Shown: positions 55,801 through 63,460, numbered from the stretch's first letter. The stretch is DNA of 64,000 nucleotides from an uncultured Bacteroidota bacterium (GCA_903903635.1 CAIUZK010000026.1:21255-85254); one strand, 5' to 3'. The notes: generated by a model not told the origin, from the letters alone. Numbers and translations: made by a program.

Positions 55801-58034
55801 CAATTGCTACTGATGCCAGTACAGGATGTACTATGAACATGGCGCCTGCAATTTCAGTTACCATCAGTTCTCTTCCAAATGTTTATGCAATTACCGGTGG
55901 TGGTCCATATTGCAATGGCGGTTCAGGTGTTCATATCGGATTGTCTAATTCAAATTCAGGGATTTCTTATCAGCTTTATAATGGTGCATTACCAGTAGGA
56001 GCCGCAGTTTTCGGCACAGGCGCTGCACTTGATTTTGGTTGGCAGACAGCCGCCGGAACTTATACAGTGATTGCAACAAATACTACTACTTCATGTACCA
56101 GTCTTATGTCCGGAACAGCAACAGTAATAGTAAATGCTTTACCAGCCGGTTATACAGTTACAGGCGGTGGTAATTATTGTGCCGGTGGCGCAGGTTCAGT
56201 TATCAGCCTGAGCGGTTCAGCTATTGGTATTACTTACCAGTTAGTAAATGGTACAACTTTGGTTGGCGGCACTGTTACTTCGGGTACTGGTTCAGGTATC
56301 AGCTTTGGTATGCAGTCTGCTACCGGTGTTTATACAGTTAAGGCTACCAGCTCTGTAACAGGTTGCTCAAGCACAATGACCGGTTCGGCAACAGTAGGTA
56401 TTAATTCATTGCCGGTTGCATACGGTGTTACCGGTGGTGGTAATTACTGCCCTGGTGGTTCAGGTTTGCCTGTTAACATCAGCGGATCAAATTCCGGTAT
56501 TACTTATCAGTTATTCAATGGTTCTGCATCAGTAGGGGCAGGAATAGGCGGTGTTACCGGTTCTCCTATCAGTTTCGGTTTACAAACTGCACCAGGTAAC
56601 TATACAGTTGTTGCATCTGATAATGCAACAGGTTGCATCAATAATATGACAGGTACTGTAACTATCGGCCTTAATGCATTGCCTGCAGTTCATTCTGTTG
56701 TTGGTGGCGGTAATTATTGTGCTGGTGGTTCAGGTGTACATATTGGCTTAAGCACTTCTGATGCCGGTGTTAATTATACGCTGTTCAATACTTCAGGTGT
56801 GATTACATTGCCAGGTACAGGTGGCCCGCTTGATTTCGGACCACAAACAACTGCAGGTGCATACACAGTTCAGGCTGTAAATGCAACAACAGGTTGTAGT
56901 TCTAATATGTCAGGTACAGTAACAGTTGTTGTTAATCCTGTAATTACTCCATTGGTTTCAATTTCAACAAGTGCAGGTAGTGATACATCCTGTTCCGGTG
57001 ATTACACTACATTCTCTGCATTTGCAGTAAATGGTGGAACCGCCCCTTCTTATCAATGGACTGTAAATGGTGTTGTTGCAGGTACAGGAAGTACTTATGG
57101 TTACATTCCTGCAAACGGCGATGTTATTGCTGTAACACTTAACAGTAATGCAACTTGTGCAATACCTTCAAGTGCAGGCAATTCAATTTCAATGGTAGTT
57201 GATACAAAACAATTGCCAGTTGTAAGTGTAGCTACAGACCCAGGTACAGAAGTTTGTCAGGGTACTGCGGTAACTTTCACAGCTACTTCTTCTTACGGCG
57301 GTACTGCTCCTGTTTACTCATGGGTTAAGAACGGAACTTCACTAGGTTCTTCTTCAACATTCACCTGCACTCCATCCGATAATGATAACATATATTGCAT
57401 ATTGTCCAGCAACTATCATTGCCGCCTTGCAAATACCGCGAGCAGCAATCATGTGAATATGAAGGTGGATGCACCGGTGCTTCCTGTAGTAACAATCACT
57501 GCTGAGCCAGGTGTTAATCTATCGGCTGGTGAAACAGTTACTCTGGTAGCTAATATTCTGAACGGAGGTCCTACACCATCTATTCAGTGGTTGATTAACG
57601 GTGTGCCTGTACCAGGCGCTATCAGTGCATCTTTTGTAAACAATACGTTTGCTGATCTTGATTCAATTACTTGTCAGGTATTGAGCAGCGGTGGCTGTTC
57701 TGGTCTGCTGGGCTTTAATTCAATTACATTGCACATAGCTAACGTTGGTGTTAAACCAGTTACAATGACCGGTAGCAGCATTGCTCTGGTTCCGAATCCA
57801 AACAAGGGTAACTTTACACTGAAAGGCATTGTTGGTTCATCTGCAAACGAAGAAATGTTTGTAGAAGTGGTTAATATGCTGGGCCAGGTGGTTTACAACC
57901 AGAAAGTAACAGTACATAACGGAGAATTGAACGAGCACATACAGCTAGGCAATTCACTTGCTAATGGCATGTATATTCTGAATCTGAAGTCGGCAACAGA
58001 GAACACGGTGTTCCATTTTGTTGTAGAGCAATAA
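49815..58034 (+). CDS. Giant type IX cargo protein 3: NIDO-like head, 20-repeat stalk, sorting domain
   Basis: The product has 2739 residues. The signal peptide MKKVYLLLVLCLISIAGYAQ is almost that of giant 2. The head (~21-225) is homologous to that of giant 2 (GIPIGFTFVFCGTSY, NGWISLANS). Five Big2-like repeats follow (~226-588). Then come 20 ~89-residue repeats (591-2378), three Ig-like modules, and a type A sorting domain (~2652-2739, LVPNPNKGNFTLKG, ANGMYILNL). It differs from giant 2 mainly by four additional Big2-like units. It is presumably exported by the type IX system and fixed at the surface. Function is inferred from architecture. Confidence 0.9.
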   Translation: MKKVYLLLVLCLISIAGYAQTAASYAFTRTTGTYTSIVGGSGTVTISSGGCINDDGTTTGIPIGFTFVFCGTSYTSLSACSNGWISLANSSLVTYPASQGGIGSAGWIMGLWNDGYGSASTAYYQTSGSAGSRVFTFQYLNWNICCGTGYNMNWQVKLFEGTNVAQICYGTYTTSATNYGIGIANSTSDFQVLPSTASTTCSTTFTAVNSQPANGSILQWSPCSPSAVGGNTGPVCQGSTLTLTNSLSGGAWTSASTGVATVVSGTGVVTGVSAGTAVISYTAACGSTVTTTVTVLAAPAAITGNAPFPNCTNITLADPSGAGTWSSGSPSIATVVSGTGVVTGVTAGSGTITFTLASTGCMAIAPVTVTALPASTGGNQVCVGSTMTLANSVTGGSWSSSNTGLATVGTGTGLVTGVGAGSLNIVYTMPGACTSTLPITVNPLPAAIGGTSPVCAGSNITLTDATGGGTWSSSNTALATVAGGVVTGVAGGTLNISYTLPTGCFAIKSVTVNADAPITGGSSVCFGNPMTLGNATAGGGTWSSSNTAVATINSSTGSVTTVSLGSTTISFTATTGCVTTSLLNVTNPPVAYTVIGGGAYCAGGAGLTVGLNTTGSGTTYSLWLGATHILPDISTGGTAGLAINFPAQTAAGTYYIIANYGTPCATTMNGSATITINPLPTAFAVTGGGNFCVGGSGIAVGLASSTIGVNYQLYLAGAPVGATFVGTGGAINFGLQTAVGNYTVVATNATTFCTNNMTGFVTVGTNPLPTAYSVTGTGSYCAGGSGVPVGLSSSTLGTTYQLYLGGTPIGSSVLGTGSAITFGNQTATGTYTVVGTITSTGCSATMSGSAVININTLPTAYNVTGGGSYCAGGTGVAIGLNGSQTGVNYQLMNGTSPVGSPVAGAGTSISFGFQTAVGSYNVVATNATTFCTSNMTGSVAVTTTPLPTISSVTGGGGYCAGGTGVVVGLSGSNTGVNYQLYNGTTIVGGASGTGAALNFGLQTAAGTYTIVATNPTTFCTANMSGSVNVVINPLPAVFTVTNALPATYCTDATGVLVGLSGSASGVNYQLYNGTVPGTILAGTGAALNFGAQLAGSYSVVAINASTTCTNNMAGTAFITANPLPTVYTLTGGGGYCSGGSGVAIGLSSSNTGISYQLYNTSGAAGLPVLGTGTTISFGLQTTASLRDSVVATNTVTGCTSIMSGNVPVNINALPTTYSVSVSSPGSYCAGGTGLTINLGGSAAGTTYQAFVGGVSTGAPLTGTGAPLVFGPFTTAGTYTIVATTSATGCTNNMAGSGTIVINPLPAVFSVTGGGAYCSGTGGMHIGLSASVTGINYQLYNGVLPVAGALVPGNGLPLDFGSITTAGTYSVVAITPGTLCQSNMSGSVNISINPLPVAYTVTQSATSYCAGGTGVHIGLSNSAVGFTYQLMLLGGSVGGPVSGIGAPIDFGIQTASGAYTVIATNSTTGCSATMTGTATVAINILPTLHHVNGGSNICPGASSMPVGLDGSNLGISYQLYNGSTPVGAAVPGLAGLPISFGPQTTAGTYTVVATNTTSSCSINMLGSTTISINPVPLVFNVNGGGNYCIGGTGINVGLTGSENGVNYQLLDGSAPMGAPQAGSTMAISFGLQTITGTYTVVATNAITGCTSTMFGSAIVGTNPLPALHNVTGGGNYCSGTSGSSIGLDGSDAGISYHLFFGPLPVGSSIAGTGSAIDFGVQTGIGSYTVIATNTTTSCNHVMTGTANINVNPLPASYTVTGGGNYCAGTAGVPVGLISSDPAASYQLYQGITPIGSLAAGTGSSLGFGMVTATGIYSVKAIDNVTGCSKMMTNTVNVGISALPTPFIVSGGGNYCSGGTGVHILLSGSNPGVNYQLWDGGVIMGFAMAGTGMGLDFGPQTGAGIYTIVGSNPSTTCTNNMLGSATVNINPLPSVHALLSTSSSYCAGGTGVEITLAGSDAGVNYMLYNGIGGVGTPIAGTGSAISFGFVTGTGTYTSIATDASTGCTMNMAPAISVTISSLPNVYAITGGGPYCNGGSGVHIGLSNSNSGISYQLYNGALPVGAAVFGTGAALDFGWQTAAGTYTVIATNTTTSCTSLMSGTATVIVNALPAGYTVTGGGNYCAGGAGSVISLSGSAIGITYQLVNGTTLVGGTVTSGTGSGISFGMQSATGVYTVKATSSVTGCSSTMTGSATVGINSLPVAYGVTGGGNYCPGGSGLPVNISGSNSGITYQLFNGSASVGAGIGGVTGSPISFGLQTAPGNYTVVASDNATGCINNMTGTVTIGLNALPAVHSVVGGGNYCAGGSGVHIGLSTSDAGVNYTLFNTSGVITLPGTGGPLDFGPQTTAGAYTVQAVNATTGCSSNMSGTVTVVVNPVITPLVSISTSAGSDTSCSGDYTTFSAFAVNGGTAPSYQWTVNGVVAGTGSTYGYIPANGDVIAVTLNSNATCAIPSSAGNSISMVVDTKQLPVVSVATDPGTEVCQGTAVTFTATSSYGGTAPVYSWVKNGTSLGSSSTFTCTPSDNDNIYCILSSNYHCRLANTASSNHVNMKVDAPVLPVVTITAEPGVNLSAGETVTLVANILNGGPTPSIQWLINGVPVPGAISASFVNNTFADLDSITCQVLSSGGCSGLLGFNSITLHIANVGVKPVTMTGSSIALVPNPNKGNFTLKGIVGSSANEEMFVEVVNMLGQVVYNQKVTVHNGELNEHIQLGNSLANGMYILNLKSATENTVFHFVVEQ
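51585..56948 (+). repeat. 20 tandem ~268-bp coding repeats, giant 3
   Basis: Twenty units cover 1788 residues and are collinear with the arrays of giants 1 and 2. Units keep two cysteines each, ~54 residues apart. Confidence 0.93.
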
Positions 58035-58050
58035 TCAGGATACTAAAGTA

Positions 58051-58092
58051 AATAATGAAATGGCCCTGCAACTGCGGGGCCATTTCATTATT
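58051..58092 (+). terminator. Intrinsic terminator after giant 3
   Basis: A 19-bp stem (AATAATGAAATGGCCCTGC with its inverse, one G-T wobble) encloses AACT. AT arms make it usable from both sides. Confidence 0.85.
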
Positions 58093-58203
58093 AGAATAGT
58101 CGAAATAAAGGATAGATGATCTGGAAGGATGTCAGGGAGTCATTGGCAAGTAAATGGAAACTATAAAGCAGTGTCCTGCTGACTTATTGATCCCCCTTTA
58201 ATG

Positions 58204-58842
58204 CTACTTCAGGAATGGATTATGCATTTTCTCCTCGGCAATGGTAGTTGCTTCGCCATGCCCTGATAATACAATGGTATTGGATGGCAGCGTAAATAAT
58301 TTTGTGCGTATGGCGGTAATAAGGGTGTCGAAATTGCCGCCGGGCAGATCTGTGCGGCCAATGCTGCCCGAAAACAAAACATCGCCTGCAACGACCCAGT
58401 TTCCCCCTGGATAGTAATAGGAGATGCTGCCGGGCGAATGACCGGGTGTATGAAACACAGTGAGTGTATCTTCTCCCAGTTTTAATGGTTCGCCTTCTTT
58501 AATGTAAAATGTGGGCTGTGGCGTTTTCGGGAAATGCATTCCAAACATAGCTGCGGAACTTGTTCCCATTTTCAGTACCGGAGTTTCAGCTTCGTGCATA
58601 CCAAACGGGATATTGTATTTGTCCATGAGATATTGAACCCCCAGAATGTGATCGATATGAGCATGGGTATTAATGATTGCCTGCGGCTTTAATTGTTTTT
58701 CGCTTAAGTAATCAGTAAAGTGTTTGTTTTCAGCAGGGTTGCTCATTCCGGGGTCAATGACCCAGCATTGGTTGTGCTCATTGGACACCAGATAAGTATT
58801 TTCATCAAAGGCATTGTAAGTAAAGAGCGTAACATTTAACAT
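58204..58842 (-). CDS. MBL-fold metallohydrolase (glyoxalase II-like)
   Basis: The product has 212 residues. The metal-binding motif THAHIDH has ligands His60, His62, Asp64 and His65. The later ligands lie in FHTPGHSPGS, VAGDVLF and LSGHGEATT. The size and the SIGRTDLPGG segment fit the short hydroxyacylglutathione hydrolase-like MBL proteins common in bacteria. It probably hydrolyses a thioester in the cytoplasm; the true substrate is unknown because the C-terminal glutathione-binding domain of real GloB is missing. It is divergent from the large outer-membrane gene, with a MITE-like copy between. Confidence 0.88.
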   Translation of the reverse strand: MLNVTLFTYNAFDENTYLVSNEHNQCWVIDPGMSNPAENKHFTDYLSEKQLKPQAIINTHAHIDHILGVQYLMDKYNIPFGMHEAETPVLKMGTSSAAMFGMHFPKTPQPTFYIKEGEPLKLGEDTLTVFHTPGHSPGSISYYYPGGNWVVAGDVLFSGSIGRTDLPGGNFDTLITAIRTKLFTLPSNTIVLSGHGEATTIAEEKMHNPFLK

Positions 58843-58888
58843 ATCAATTTGGTATTATTTTAGTAATTTGTAGTGCAAAAATACGTTA

Positions 58889-59047
58889 AGGAACGTTGAC
58901 GAAATAAGTTCCACCATATTGCGAAGGTATATTTCTTTTTTATGAGGCGTAAAATCTGCGAATAATGAATTATTTAAAGACTTTTGCAACGAAATAAAAA
59001 TGGAAGAGAACGAGTAAGATGGTGGGAGTTATTTTGTTATCGTTCCT
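58889..59047 (-). mobile_element. 159-bp MITE-like element, copy 3 (inverted)
   Basis: It is the same 159-bp length as the other copies but in the opposite orientation. The ends are AGGAACG and CGTTCCT. It is slightly more diverged than the first two. No target duplication is visible. It lies between divergent start regions (MBL gene and the outer-membrane protein gene). Confidence 0.78.
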
Positions 59048-59145
59048 ACTACAGGTACGAAAGGCATTTTGCGCGTATTTTAGGTAATAGCTGGTATTGA
59101 TCTGATAAATGACCTATGCTGAAGAATGAACCTTATTTATCTGTT

Positions 59146-62100
59146 ATGAAACTATTTCCAGGGCTTAATTTCCGGGTATTTATAGTCATTATATGCTTTC
59201 TGGCAGGAGTTCTGCCGGGCAGGGTATCTGCTCAATCTTATATAGAAACTTTCGGGCAAAACAGGCTGCAATACCGAAAATTTGAATGGAAGTTTTTTGA
59301 TACTAAGCATTTCAGGGTTTATCATTACGACAAAGCAGGCAGACAACTGGGTAGATATGTAGCTGAAGATGCGGAAAACAATATCAGCGTAATTGAAAAG
59401 AAAATCGGTGGTCAGTTTCCCAAACGGTTCAATATTGTTCTATACAATTCTTATGATGAATACCGGCAGTGCAATATCGGCCTGAAGGATGAATCATCGG
59501 TTACCGGCAATACAAAGGCCGGAACACTGAACCTGGTAGGCGATAAACTGGTGGTCTACTTTACCGGCGACCACGGAGATCTTCATCACCAGATAAAGGC
59601 AGGAATGGCAAGGGTGGTAATGGAGCGCATGATGTTTGGAGAGAACTTCAAAAAAATGGTAAAAAGCGCATTGTTGCTTAATCTGCCTGAGTGGGTGACA
59701 GATGGTTACATTTCTTACCTGGTAGATGGCTGGGATGCTAAAAGCAACAGTGAATGGAAAAGTCTGATTGATGCCAGCCCTGAGACCGGCTTTTATGAAT
59801 TTTCGGAACAATATCCGGAACTGGCAGGGAAAGCTTTCTGGAAGTTTGTGTCGGATCAATATGGAAATGCCGCAGCCAAGAACCTGCTATATGCCATGCA
59901 GCAAAAGACGAGTCCCAACAAGGCCATGAAAGAGAAGGAGAACCTGGGTTTAAAAATAACCAGGGCTTACGACTCGTGTATTAACTATTATAAAAACACA
60001 TACCTGCAGGATGCGCGGAACCAGGAACGACCAGATAGTTCGAAGGGATTAATAGCTATTAAAGTTCCAAAAGACAACAGTGTGGTCAAGGATATCAGGG
60101 TATCGCCCAGGGGAAGTGATATTTCTTATGTGGCCTGGAAGGAAGGAAAGTACACTGTTTATACCCAAAAAACCTCGAACGGGCAACAGTTGTCTACCTT
60201 ACTGGAAGGAGGAATGAAGGACCTTACAGAGCAAACAGATCCCGACTATCCGATGATGTGCTGGAGCACTACGGGCAATAAACTGGCCGTATTGTATAAA
60301 AAAGGATTCAGAACCCTTCTCAGGGTATATAACCGCGACAAAAGCAGGATTGAAAATTATGTAATTCCTAAAAATCGTTTCGACCGGGTGCTCTCCATGT
60401 CATTTATGCCCGATGATGACAAGCTGGTTTTCTCGGCCATCAGGAAAAGCCAGACAGACCTTTACATGTTCACCATCAAAGGGGCTAAAATGACCAACAT
60501 AACCGATGATGTGTGGGACGACCTTTCGCCGGTATGTGTAAGTGGCGGATCGCGAACAGGTATATTATTCCTGAGCAACAGGACCAAGCCCGGAATGAAT
60601 GTGCCCCTGGGTGTAAATGAATTGCCCACCGGCCCGCTCAATGTGTATTTTTACAACCTCACTACAATGAGTACTGAGCTGTTGCAGTGCTCTGATGTAA
60701 AGACCGGACATGTTTCTCAGCCGGTGCAGTATGGCCTCGACAATTTCGCCTATCTGTACGATGGCAATGGGATAAACAATAAATACGTAGTTCTGTTTGC
60801 CCGCAATAAGCACAATAAAGACTCCGCTTATTCTGTGCCCATAACCAATTATACCAGTAGCATAATAAGTCAGCAATACAATCTTGCCAGTGGCGATGTG
60901 GCCGATGTGCTTCAGGAGCACGACAAATACATGGTTTACTTCCATGATCTGCAGATGCCGGGTGAAAATGCCACCGTGAAGAAACTTGTACCTGAAATAC
61001 TCTCGGTAGAAAAAAACCAGATCAAACAGACATCAACGGGCAATACCCGGCTTAATTACCAGCATGGAAAATACAGCAACGAAGAGGACGAACCTACCAG
61101 GCCGGAGATAAAAGGTGGCAACGCTTTTCAAACTGAGTTTACGGATACCGGATATATGCTCAGGCGCAAGCCCAAAGCACATCAGAATAATAACATTTAC
61201 AGTGGTAATGCCGATAATGCTACGGCTGATAGTTCGGTACTGACAGAGATTACAGACAGCGCCTACCTGAAAATGAAACCATCTCCATACAGATTGAGTT
61301 TCAGACCCGACTTCTTTTCTGTAAAACTGGATAACAGTATTCTGTTTTCACAATATCAGTCCATTGCCACCAATGGCGGATCTTACCAGAACCCTTCGCT
61401 GGGCGGACTGGCTACGCTTAGCCTTAATGAAGTGATGGAAGACTACAGGATAACCGCGGGTTTCCAGTTGCCCATTAATGTATCAGGTTCCAGCTATTAT
61501 TTGCAGTATCAGAACTTCAGGAAAAGGCTGGACTGGGGGCTGTTGTTTTTGCGCAATCAGGATAAGCAAAAAATGGTTGTGGGTTATATGGACCAGTCGG
61601 GGAAGGTGGTTTATGCGCAGGAACAGCTTTTCAAGACGGTGGGCAATATGCTGCAGGCCGACTTCAGCTATCCGCTGGACAGGGTGAGGAGTTTAAGGTT
61701 TCATACGGCGATGAAGCAGGACCGGCTGGTAGAGAAGGCAACCGACACCCTTAGCCTGACCTACGAAGTGCCTAATACCAATATCTATACCTCGCTGAGC
61801 AGGCTGGAATTTGTATTTGACAATACCATCAGTCCGGCGCTGAATATACTGAACGGCACAAGGTATAAGCTATATGCTGAGTACCTTTATGGCCTGAACG
61901 GGGGCAACAAAAGTTGTTATAATCTGGGGCTGGATATCCGTAACTACGAGCGCATTTATAAGAACATCATTGTGGCCAACCGCTTTGCTTATGCCCATAG
62001 CGATGGCAACAGCGAAGTGGAGTACCTGCTTGGTGGAGTTGACAACTGGATGGGACCCAAGCAGGATGCAAATGCATCGCAGGCCCCAAACCCTAACTAT

Positions 62101-62532
62101 GGTTTCCAGGCAATGACAACTCCTTTGAGAGGATATAAGCAGTATGCCCGCACCGGCAATAACTTTGCCGTACTGAATACTGAATTGAGGGTTCCCGTAC
62201 TGACTACCTTCCTGAAACGGCCAATACAGAGTGTAATACTTAAGAACCTGCAGCTTGTAGGATTCATGGATGCCGGCTTTGCCTGGAGGGGATTTTTGCC
62301 CGATGCAGCCAGTATGAATTACACCTATACTTACCCCACACTGGCCAATCCTTCTCAACTTAATAATGTGTGGGTGACACTTACTGTGCCTAACAGCGGC
62401 GGACTGGCATTGGGTTATGGTGCAGGTCTCAGAACATCGCTGTTTGGTTATTTCTTAAGGCTGGATGCCGCCTGGAATATTGAAGGTATTACCTCGCCGA
62501 TAGTATATCTTGCTTTGGGTACTGATTTTTAG
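59146..62532 (+). CDS. Outer-membrane protein with degenerate peptidase-MA region, TolB-like propeller and C-terminal barrel
   Basis: The product has 1128 residues from the ATG that begins a typical signal peptide (ending GRVSAQ); an ATG at 59116 would add ten residues. Residues ~30-290 resemble the peptidase-MA fold (WKFFDTKHFRVYHYDKAG, LPEWVTDGYISYLVDGWD), but the expected HExxH is replaced by LHHQIKAG, so activity is doubtful. Residues ~305-560 form a WD40/TolB-like propeller (KDIRVSPRGSDISYVAWKEG). The last ~390 residues look like an outer-membrane beta-barrel ending in IVYLALGTDF, with a terminal aromatic residue. The role is unknown; an envelope assembly or transport function is inference. 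Confidence 0.72.
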   Translation: MKLFPGLNFRVFIVIICFLAGVLPGRVSAQSYIETFGQNRLQYRKFEWKFFDTKHFRVYHYDKAGRQLGRYVAEDAENNISVIEKKIGGQFPKRFNIVLYNSYDEYRQCNIGLKDESSVTGNTKAGTLNLVGDKLVVYFTGDHGDLHHQIKAGMARVVMERMMFGENFKKMVKSALLLNLPEWVTDGYISYLVDGWDAKSNSEWKSLIDASPETGFYEFSEQYPELAGKAFWKFVSDQYGNAAAKNLLYAMQQKTSPNKAMKEKENLGLKITRAYDSCINYYKNTYLQDARNQERPDSSKGLIAIKVPKDNSVVKDIRVSPRGSDISYVAWKEGKYTVYTQKTSNGQQLSTLLEGGMKDLTEQTDPDYPMMCWSTTGNKLAVLYKKGFRTLLRVYNRDKSRIENYVIPKNRFDRVLSMSFMPDDDKLVFSAIRKSQTDLYMFTIKGAKMTNITDDVWDDLSPVCVSGGSRTGILFLSNRTKPGMNVPLGVNELPTGPLNVYFYNLTTMSTELLQCSDVKTGHVSQPVQYGLDNFAYLYDGNGINNKYVVLFARNKHNKDSAYSVPITNYTSSIISQQYNLASGDVADVLQEHDKYMVYFHDLQMPGENATVKKLVPEILSVEKNQIKQTSTGNTRLNYQHGKYSNEEDEPTRPEIKGGNAFQTEFTDTGYMLRRKPKAHQNNNIYSGNADNATADSSVLTEITDSAYLKMKPSPYRLSFRPDFFSVKLDNSILFSQYQSIATNGGSYQNPSLGGLATLSLNEVMEDYRITAGFQLPINVSGSSYYLQYQNFRKRLDWGLLFLRNQDKQKMVVGYMDQSGKVVYAQEQLFKTVGNMLQADFSYPLDRVRSLRFHTAMKQDRLVEKATDTLSLTYEVPNTNIYTSLSRLEFVFDNTISPALNILNGTRYKLYAEYLYGLNGGNKSCYNLGLDIRNYERIYKNIIVANRFAYAHSDGNSEVEYLLGGVDNWMGPKQDANASQAPNPNYGFQAMTTPLRGYKQYARTGNNFAVLNTELRVPVLTTFLKRPIQSVILKNLQLVGFMDAGFAWRGFLPDAASMNYTYTYPTLANPSQLNNVWVTLTVPNSGGLALGYGAGLRTSLFGYFLRLDAAWNIEGITSPIVYLALGTDF

Positions 62533-62696
62533 GGTAAACCCCCGGCCCCCAAAGTTGAAAATAAGGGTAACCCCCTGCCCCTCCCGATGAAAAATCGGGA
62601 CCTTGTTCCGGGGGAGTGCGTTGAAGACGGATTTTCAACGTCAGTACCTTGAAGCAGGAGTCCCTGAAATAGGAAACTCGTCTGGGTCGGAAAACC
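62533..62696. other. Spacer with C-rich repeat fragments
   Basis: This spacer contains C-rich fragments (AACCCCCGGCCCCC, AACCCCCTGCCCC), the 36-bp hairpin repeat copy B, and GTTGAA...TTTCAAC at 62620-62641. No coding frame is seen. Confidence 0.6.
62578..62613 (+). repeat. 36-bp C-rich hairpin repeat, copy B
   Basis: It is homologous to 639-674 (minus) at 31 of 36 positions. The stem is TCCCGAT/ATCGGGA, compared with TCCCGTT/AACGGGA in copy A. Flanking CCCC and GGGG can also pair. Confidence 0.75.
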
Positions 62697-63425
62697 TTAG
62701 TTCCATGCCTTTACCGTCTTTTTTAAATCATTTTTATAAAGATTGAATTGCTTGACTCTATGTCCATTTGCTCCGGAGGGGTGAGGGAAATTATGTAAGA
62801 TTCTATTGCTCGTTAATTTTTCTTGAATTCCTAAGTTTTGAAAAATATTATCTACTCTTTTACCAAGTGGGATTATTAGGGTATTTTCAAAATCTTTTAT
62901 TTCCTCTAAAAACTCCGTTTTAACGGAATTCCATAATATTGTCGAATCAAGTAATCGAGGATTGTTTCCGTTATAGTTTTTATGAGATATAAATACCGGA
63001 TATTTCAAAATTGAAGTCGAATGCAGTAAATGACTTTGGCTTTCAAAAAGATCTTTGAAAGTAGGTATCCCAAGTTTGTTGCTGAGTTCTAATTCATCTA
63101 GCATTTGCAATAAATTATTTCTCATTGATTTCGCGAAACTTGCTTCTTTTTTCACAATCATCAGCGCTTGGTCGATGTCATTATTAATTCTATACTCTCG
63201 AACAAAAGTTTCAAATGCTATCTCAGTTTGAGTCCAGCCTGGAGTTATGCCAACTATCAATATCCTTGCCGTTTTATTGATATATTCAAATGGAGCATAA
63301 TAAATCTCAATTGAATTGTCTCTATCAATTAAATATTTGTCATTGAATAAATCCTCCTTGGAAAAGGTTTTCTTGTCATCTTTTATGATTGAATTTAAAT
63401 GGGCTAATTTCTTCGTTTTTTCCAT
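62697..63425 (-). CDS. Uracil-DNA-glycosylase-like protein (unassigned family)
   Basis: The product has 242 residues from the ATG. It has an ILIVGITPGWTQ segment (GITPG at 59-63), placed like motif 1 (GxxPG) of the UDG superfamily. Near the C-terminus is NFPHPSGANGHR (His215), placed like motif 2 (HPS). The middle is helical with a LLHSTSILKYPVF strand. The product is probably cytoplasmic. Glycosylase activity is not shown, since the usual catalytic Asp/Asn after the first motif is not obvious. An in-frame TTG at 63455 lies inside the -7 box and is rejected. Base composition is more AT-rich than its neighbours, which may point to recent acquisition. Confidence 0.6.
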   Translation of the reverse strand: MEKTKKLAHLNSIIKDDKKTFSKEDLFNDKYLIDRDNSIEIYYAPFEYINKTARILIVGITPGWTQTEIAFETFVREYRINNDIDQALMIVKKEASFAKSMRNNLLQMLDELELSNKLGIPTFKDLFESQSHLLHSTSILKYPVFISHKNYNGNNPRLLDSTILWNSVKTEFLEEIKDFENTLIIPLGKRVDNIFQNLGIQEKLTSNRILHNFPHPSGANGHRVKQFNLYKNDLKKTVKAWN

Positions 63426-63452
63426 AAAATAGATGCAATCGTGTATAACTCC

Positions 63453-63460
63453 CAAATATA
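63453..63460 (-). promoter_or_regulatory. -7 element of the UDG-like gene
   Basis: Minus-strand TATATTTG matches TAnnTTTG, about 27 bases before the ATG at 63425. No -33 TTTG is seen. Confidence 0.45.

Noticed and set aside
35023..56948. Regular repeats considered as CRISPR or satellite DNA
   Set aside because: The ~268-bp units are in frame, diverged and continuous with signal peptides and sorting domains, so they are protein repeats.
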